DNA of 64,000 nt from the NCBI RefSeq assembly GCF_023715145.1, contig NZ_JAMBNP010000016.1, positions 34,404 to 98,403 on the forward strand, given 5' to 3'. Shown piece by piece: positions 61,351 to 64,000 of this stretch; position 1 is the stretch's first letter, and the number at the start of each line of letters is the position of its first letter. The DNA is from Paenibacillus glycanilyticus. Its GTDB lineage: Bacteria > Bacillota > Bacilli > Paenibacillales > Paenibacillaceae. Position numbers and translations under genes: made by a program. Below the pieces are notes generated by a model. That model did not search any database and was not told where the DNA came from. It saw only the letters and a program-made list of their open reading frames with translations.

Positions 61351-61390
61351 ATAGAAATTCTTGTCATTGGTTCAAGACAAGAATTTCTAT
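61351..61390. repeat. 15-bp perfect inverted repeat plus a direct copy
   Basis: ATAGAAATTCTTGTC and GACAAGAATTTCTAT with a 10-base loop. A third, degraded unit GACAAGAACTTCTGTAAAA follows at about 61407 and repeats the right arm directly. Not followed by a T run. Confidence 0.7.
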
Positions 61391-61542
61391 GCAAAGCCCT
61401 ATTAGGACAAGAACTTCTGTAAAATCCCGTAATCTCCGGGAATGCATGAGTTATTAAAATAACGGTGAACGTTGATATAACATAAGCTGCAGAGCTCGCA
61501 GTTTTGCAATCAAAGCGGATCCATTACCTACAACTATAGTGT

Positions 61543-61935
61543 ACGGAAGAATTTGCTCATTTGGAAATGATTGCTACTATGGTCTATAAATTGACAAAAG
61601 ATGCTACGCCTAGACAACTCCAGGAGGCAGGGCTTGGCGAAAACTTTGTGAACCATGATAACGGAATGATGTATGTAAATGCCTCAGGTGTACCGTGGAC
61701 GGCCGCATACATTGGAGCCAAGGGCGATCCAATAGCAGATTTGTATGAGGATATTGCAGCAGAAGAGAAGGCAAGAGCGACGTACCAATGGCTAATTGAT
61801 ATGACAGATGATGTGGATTTACAGGATGGACTAAAGTTTCTTCGTGAGCGAGAGATCGTTCATTCGTTGAGGTTTAGGGAAGCAGTTGAGATGATTAAGT
61901 CCGACTGGGGGACGAAGAAGGTATATAAAGTTTAA
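61543..61935 (+). pseudogene. Displaced cotJC 3' end, 5'-truncated
   Basis: Corresponds to 50286-50678 of cotJC without indels. The first 161 bases are identical, the last 232 differ at 34 positions, mostly silent (protein changes include T to A, S to G, F to Y). No promoter, start region or cotJA/B remains. The terminator directly behind it suggests that this is the original chromosomal 3' end of cotJC. Confidence 0.9.
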
Positions 61936-61943
61936 AGAACTCG

Positions 61944-61976
61944 ACAGCAGCCGGTTAATTGCCGGTTGCTGTTTTT
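61944..61976 (+). terminator. Terminator of the original cotJ operon
   Basis: ACAGCAGCCGG pairs with CCGGTTGCTGT (one G-T pair), followed by TTTTT at 61972-61976. The group II intron begins at the next base. Confidence 0.88.
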
Positions 61977-62937
61977 GTGTGCGCCCAGCATGGGCGCTAT
62001 CTCTAGGGTTCAAGTCCCGAATGGCGAAGGCAGTAGTAGCCATAGCTTAAGGCAAGGGTGTCCACCGCGAGGTGGAATCTGAAGGAAGCCGGCGGCAAAT
62101 CTCCGGTCTGAGGAACACGAACTTCATATAAGGCTAACGTACGTTGGGTGAGGTTGCACAACAAACCAAAACCCGTACTGCCAAAGGCGTACGAGAGTAA
62201 ATGGAGCAGATAGATGGAGAGGAAGATAGCGTTCTTACCTGGGGAGATCTGTACAATAGGCGACCGAAAGTCGTAAGCAAATCCGAAAGGGCTTGTTGAA
62301 TGTACAGAAGTCATCAGAAGCCATAGTACGCAAGCTGTTGCAACAGCTTGCGGAAGGGCTGAACATGAAATAGGAACGTAAACGACTTGGCGTTCGAGGA
62401 TGGGCATGGAAAGCAGACAATCCCAAATTTTTTTTGAAGGGACTTATCTGAGGAAAGTAGCGGTGAATACGCGAGGGCACTCAGAAGGGCAGAGTTCATC
62501 ATCGGCACAAAGAGAAGAGACGTTCACGTAAGGGAGTGTATCGAAGGATGATCGAGGAAGTGCTGTCACGAGACAATATGCTCTCGGCGCTAGCAAGGGT
62601 CGAAGCGAATAAGGGAAGTCATGGCGTAGATGGCATGTCGGTAAAAGACTTACGCAGACACATCGTACAAAACTGGCCAACTATTCGAGAAAGCATACGA
62701 AACGGAACCTACAAACCGAGTCCAGTACGTCGGGTCGAAATCCCGAAACCGAACGGTGGAACGAGGTCTTTAGGGATACCTACCGTGACAGACCGTCTCA
62801 TTCAGCAGGCGATTACGCAAGTACTAACACCTGTATTTGACCCCACGTTCTCCGAACAAAGCTATGGATTTCGCCCGCAAAGGCGAGGACATGATGCGGT
62901 GAGGAAAGCGCGAAACTACATGCAAGAGGGACATCGT
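61977..62937 (+). mobile_element. Group IIC-type intron, 3'-truncated
   Basis: Starts GTGTGCGCCCAGCATGGGCG. The following 450 bases keep the domain I-III landmarks of Oceanobacillus-type IIC introns: AAGGCAAGGGTGTCC, GAATCTGAAGGAAGCCGGCG, GGTCTGAGGAACACGAACTT. It sits directly behind a Rho-independent terminator, the known target preference of class C introns. The encoded reverse transcriptase is cut and domains V and VI are missing, so the intron is dead. Confidence 0.88.
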
Positions 62938-63009
62938 ATCCTGATGTTCCTCCGATGGTTGGGTATGCGGCGGCGAAAGGAGGCGTCTGGAAGGTGCACT
63001 ATGGACTAG
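62548..63009 (+). pseudogene. Group II intron reverse transcriptase/maturase, truncated
   Basis: From ATG 62548 the protein reads MIEEVLSRDNMLSALARVEA, GVDGMSVKDLRRHI, VEIPKPNGGTRSLGIPTVTD and SEQSYGFRPQRRGHDAVRKA, all standard for the RT N-terminus. Homology ends after YMQEGHR (62937), before the catalytic YxDD. The last 24 codons are read from unrelated DNA. Confidence 0.9.
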
Positions 63010-63296
63010 CGCACGTCCATTTTTGATCTGTCCCAGCTCGGAGCAATTGGCCCAATACCCATACATTTGCTGAAATTTGACGAAGCTCTATTCCCCACGC
63101 AATTTATGAAACATATGTTAAAAAAATATTATATTTTTTTAACAATTATTATTGTAACCATAAAAAACTTTTACAAAAAAAATATTACAGTTGTTTGCAA
63201 GAATAAATCTCTTTGATATCTTATATAAAGAGTTAGTTGCTAAAAACTTCTCTTTCTTAAAAATGATTTCTAGTACATAAAAAAGGAGGTGGAGGT
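63010..63296. other. A+T-rich stretch without a gene
   Basis: From about 63110 the sequence is very A+T rich with long T and A runs. It precedes the small ORF and probably holds its promoter, but no convincing -35/-10 pair with correct spacing was found. Confidence 0.5.
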
Positions 63297-63353
63297 ATGT
63301 TTGAGGCATTCAGTTTTGGGAGTTGGCTTAAGAATCTCCTTGGCATAGCATAG
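63297..63353 (+). CDS. Possible 18-aa amphipathic peptide
   Basis: ATG 63297 lies six to ten bases behind AAAAAAGGAGGTGGAGGT, one of the strongest ribosome sites in the window. The product is MFEAFSFGSWLKNLLGIA: it has a single Lys and Glu and a hydrophobic, possibly amphipathic helix with Trp. A terminator follows about 60 bases later. An in-frame stop 33 bases upstream excludes a longer protein. It could be a membrane-active peptide, a signal peptide pheromone or a leader peptide; I recognise no family. Confidence 0.5.
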   Translation: MFEAFSFGSWLKNLLGIA

Positions 63354-63412
63354 CATCTTGGTGAAGTTGCATTGCAATAATTTGAAGATGCAGCACCGGA
63401 AAAACCATGCAA

Positions 63413-63456
63413 AAAGGTCCGCTGACAAAGATCAAGCGGGCCTTTCCGTGCCTTTT
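63413..63456 (+). terminator. Terminator after the 18-codon ORF
   Basis: AAAGGTCCGCT/AGCGGGCCTTT (one G-T pair) followed by CCGTGCCTTTT; outer GCAC/GTGC pairs are possible. Confidence 0.7.
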
Positions 63457-63478
63457 AGATAAGTTTGTTTATTGACTC

Positions 63479-63660
63479 CTAAGGAATATCGTGTTCTAAT
63501 TTCTCTCTGATAGCTTCGAGGATGAAAGTATTCCGACTCATGTCCGCTTGCTCAGCAGCCACATCAATTTGTGCCGCTCCGCCCTATTGAACGCTGAGCA
63601 AATAAGAATTATAATTAGCCGCGTTGTACTTATTCTTTGCCCGTGTGGTCGATTTCCCTT
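63479..63660 (-). pseudogene. Arc-type ribbon-helix-helix protein, broken
   Basis: Minus-strand frame reads KSTTRAKNKYNAANYNSYLL, SVQ, a TAG stop, then GGAAQIDVAAEQADMSRNTF and ILEAIREKLEHDIP. The TTRAKNKYNAANY start and the MSRNTFILEAIREKL helix are typical of Arc/CopG-like proteins. No start codon with ribosome site is left. A typical partner toxin gene is absent. Confidence 0.6.
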
Positions 63661-63687
63661 GTAGTATTAGCTAATTGAAGCAAAAGT

Positions 63688-63733
63688 AAGCCCCGCATAA
63701 TTTCCCAAGCGCTTGGGAAATTATGCGGGGCTT
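63688..63733. terminator. 46-bp perfect palindrome, bidirectional terminator
   Basis: AAGCCCCGCATAATTTCCCAAGC followed at once by its exact reverse complement. A T-containing tail (TGCTTTATT) follows. A cruciform or very strong terminator; the arms have no spacer. Confidence 0.75.
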
Positions 63734-63780
63734 TGCTTTATTGAAATATAGCCTATAACTTAAATGTACTAAAGAGTGGT

Positions 63781-63852
63781 CACTTGGAAATGAATTACAC
63801 AATGGTATGTAAATTTACAAAAGACGCCACATCTAGACAACTTCAAGAAATG
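63781..63852 (+). pseudogene. Third, decayed cotJC fragment
   Basis: CACTTGGAAATGA to CTAGACAACTTCAAGAA aligns with cotJC around HLEMIATMVYKLTKDATPRQ at roughly three-quarters identity. It is too diverged to be a copy of the other two and ends within 75 bases. Confidence 0.65.
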
Positions 63853-63926
63853 ATGAGCTGCCGTTTTCTCAACTAAAGGGCAGCATTCCTATAATGAAGA
63901 AATACGAGGTTTGAGAAACAAAAAGA

Positions 63927-63994
63927 CTCCTTGGTATGATGTATGAGGGTCCCAGATGCTCGCCAGCGACCGGATCCAAATACAAACCAAGGAG
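63927..63994. repeat. 9-bp inverted repeat near the window end
   Basis: CTCCTTGGT (63927-63935) and ACCAAGGAG (63986-63994) are exact inverse copies 50 bases apart. It may belong to a mobile element end that continues outside the window. Confidence 0.4.
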
Positions 63995-64000
63995 ACTACA

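Larger units (their letters stand above)
60985..61542. other. Gene-free 560-bp stretch before the displaced cotJC end
   Basis: No gene is supported. It contains a terminator (61107), an orphan ribosome site AAAAAGGAGGTTAAAT near 61261 followed by only seven codons, and a 15-bp inverted repeat (61351). It may be the debris left at an island junction. Confidence 0.6.

Noticed and set aside
63921..64000. Transposase gene at the right edge
   Set aside because: Only a 9-bp inverted repeat is visible; no coding frame is long enough to support an insertion sequence.

Overview
The window looks like a chromosomal segment of a spore-forming, endospore-coat-bearing Firmicute, most probably Paenibacillus or a close relative. 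The reasons are the Firmicutes-type suf order (sufC-sufD-sufS-sufU-sufB), a cotJA-cotJB-cotJC spore coat operon, mtnK-mtnA, a YwnA/YwnB-like pair, sbcD-sbcC, a YfkAB-like radical SAM gene, and a large glycan-use locus with ABC permeases, a lipoprotein binding protein and several glycosidase-like proteins. Strong GGAGG ribosome sites and frequent GTG/TTG starts fit as well. The genus is an inference; no rRNA is present.

Layout. Positions 1-13,000 hold a glycan-use locus on the plus strand: two sugar ABC permeases (the first cut by the window edge), a solute-binding lipoprotein, a GH38 alpha-mannosidase, an unrecognised 724-aa protein, a GxGYxYP-family protein and a secreted GH43-like protein with two ricin-type lectin domains. 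Positions 13,000-20,300 hold an AraC regulator with a divergent SDR, a DeoR regulator with a divergent unknown carbohydrate-type protein, a calcineurin-like phosphoesterase, a xylose-isomerase-like TIM barrel protein and an MBL hydrolase. Positions 20,400-22,200 hold a YwnA/YwnB-like redox switch with two tandem promoter-operators and two copies of a 107-bp foldback repeat. Positions 22,400-35,100 hold sbcD-sbcC, a secreted coiled-coil protein behind a promoter-terminator unit, small membrane proteins, a GGDEF-EAL protein, a YunC-like protein, mtnA, mtnK and a DUF1802 gene. Positions 35,100-50,700 hold the suf operon behind a possible Fur-controlled promoter, a decayed GNAT gene, two HD-GYP genes, a fused moaD-moaE, moaA, a YunD-like nucleotidase, a YfkAB-like radical SAM gene, an AI-2E family membrane protein and cotJABC.

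Positions 50,680 to the end are accessory DNA. It lies between cotJC and a second, displaced cotJC 3' end that still carries a terminator. The arrangement of an identical 161-bp block followed by 15% divergence is what a single-crossover integration of circular DNA would leave. The island begins with a tRNA 3'-half remnant and carries two aldehyde dehydrogenases, SDRs (one intact, the others broken), an MFS exporter, a TetR regulator, an ABM-type monooxygenase and a flavodoxin-fold quinone reductase, with many gene fragments between them. A family of GGAAT-N4-ATTCC palindromes brackets its promoters and is a good candidate for the TetR operator. After the displaced cotJC end come a truncated group IIC intron inserted directly behind the terminator, an 18-codon ORF with a very strong ribosome site, a broken ribbon-helix-helix gene, a long perfect palindrome and a third, decayed cotJC fragment.

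The genes suggest three functional themes: mannoside and other glycan breakdown with import; c-di-GMP turnover (EAL and two HD-GYP proteins); and an acquired aldehyde/quinone detoxification island controlled by one TetR repressor.
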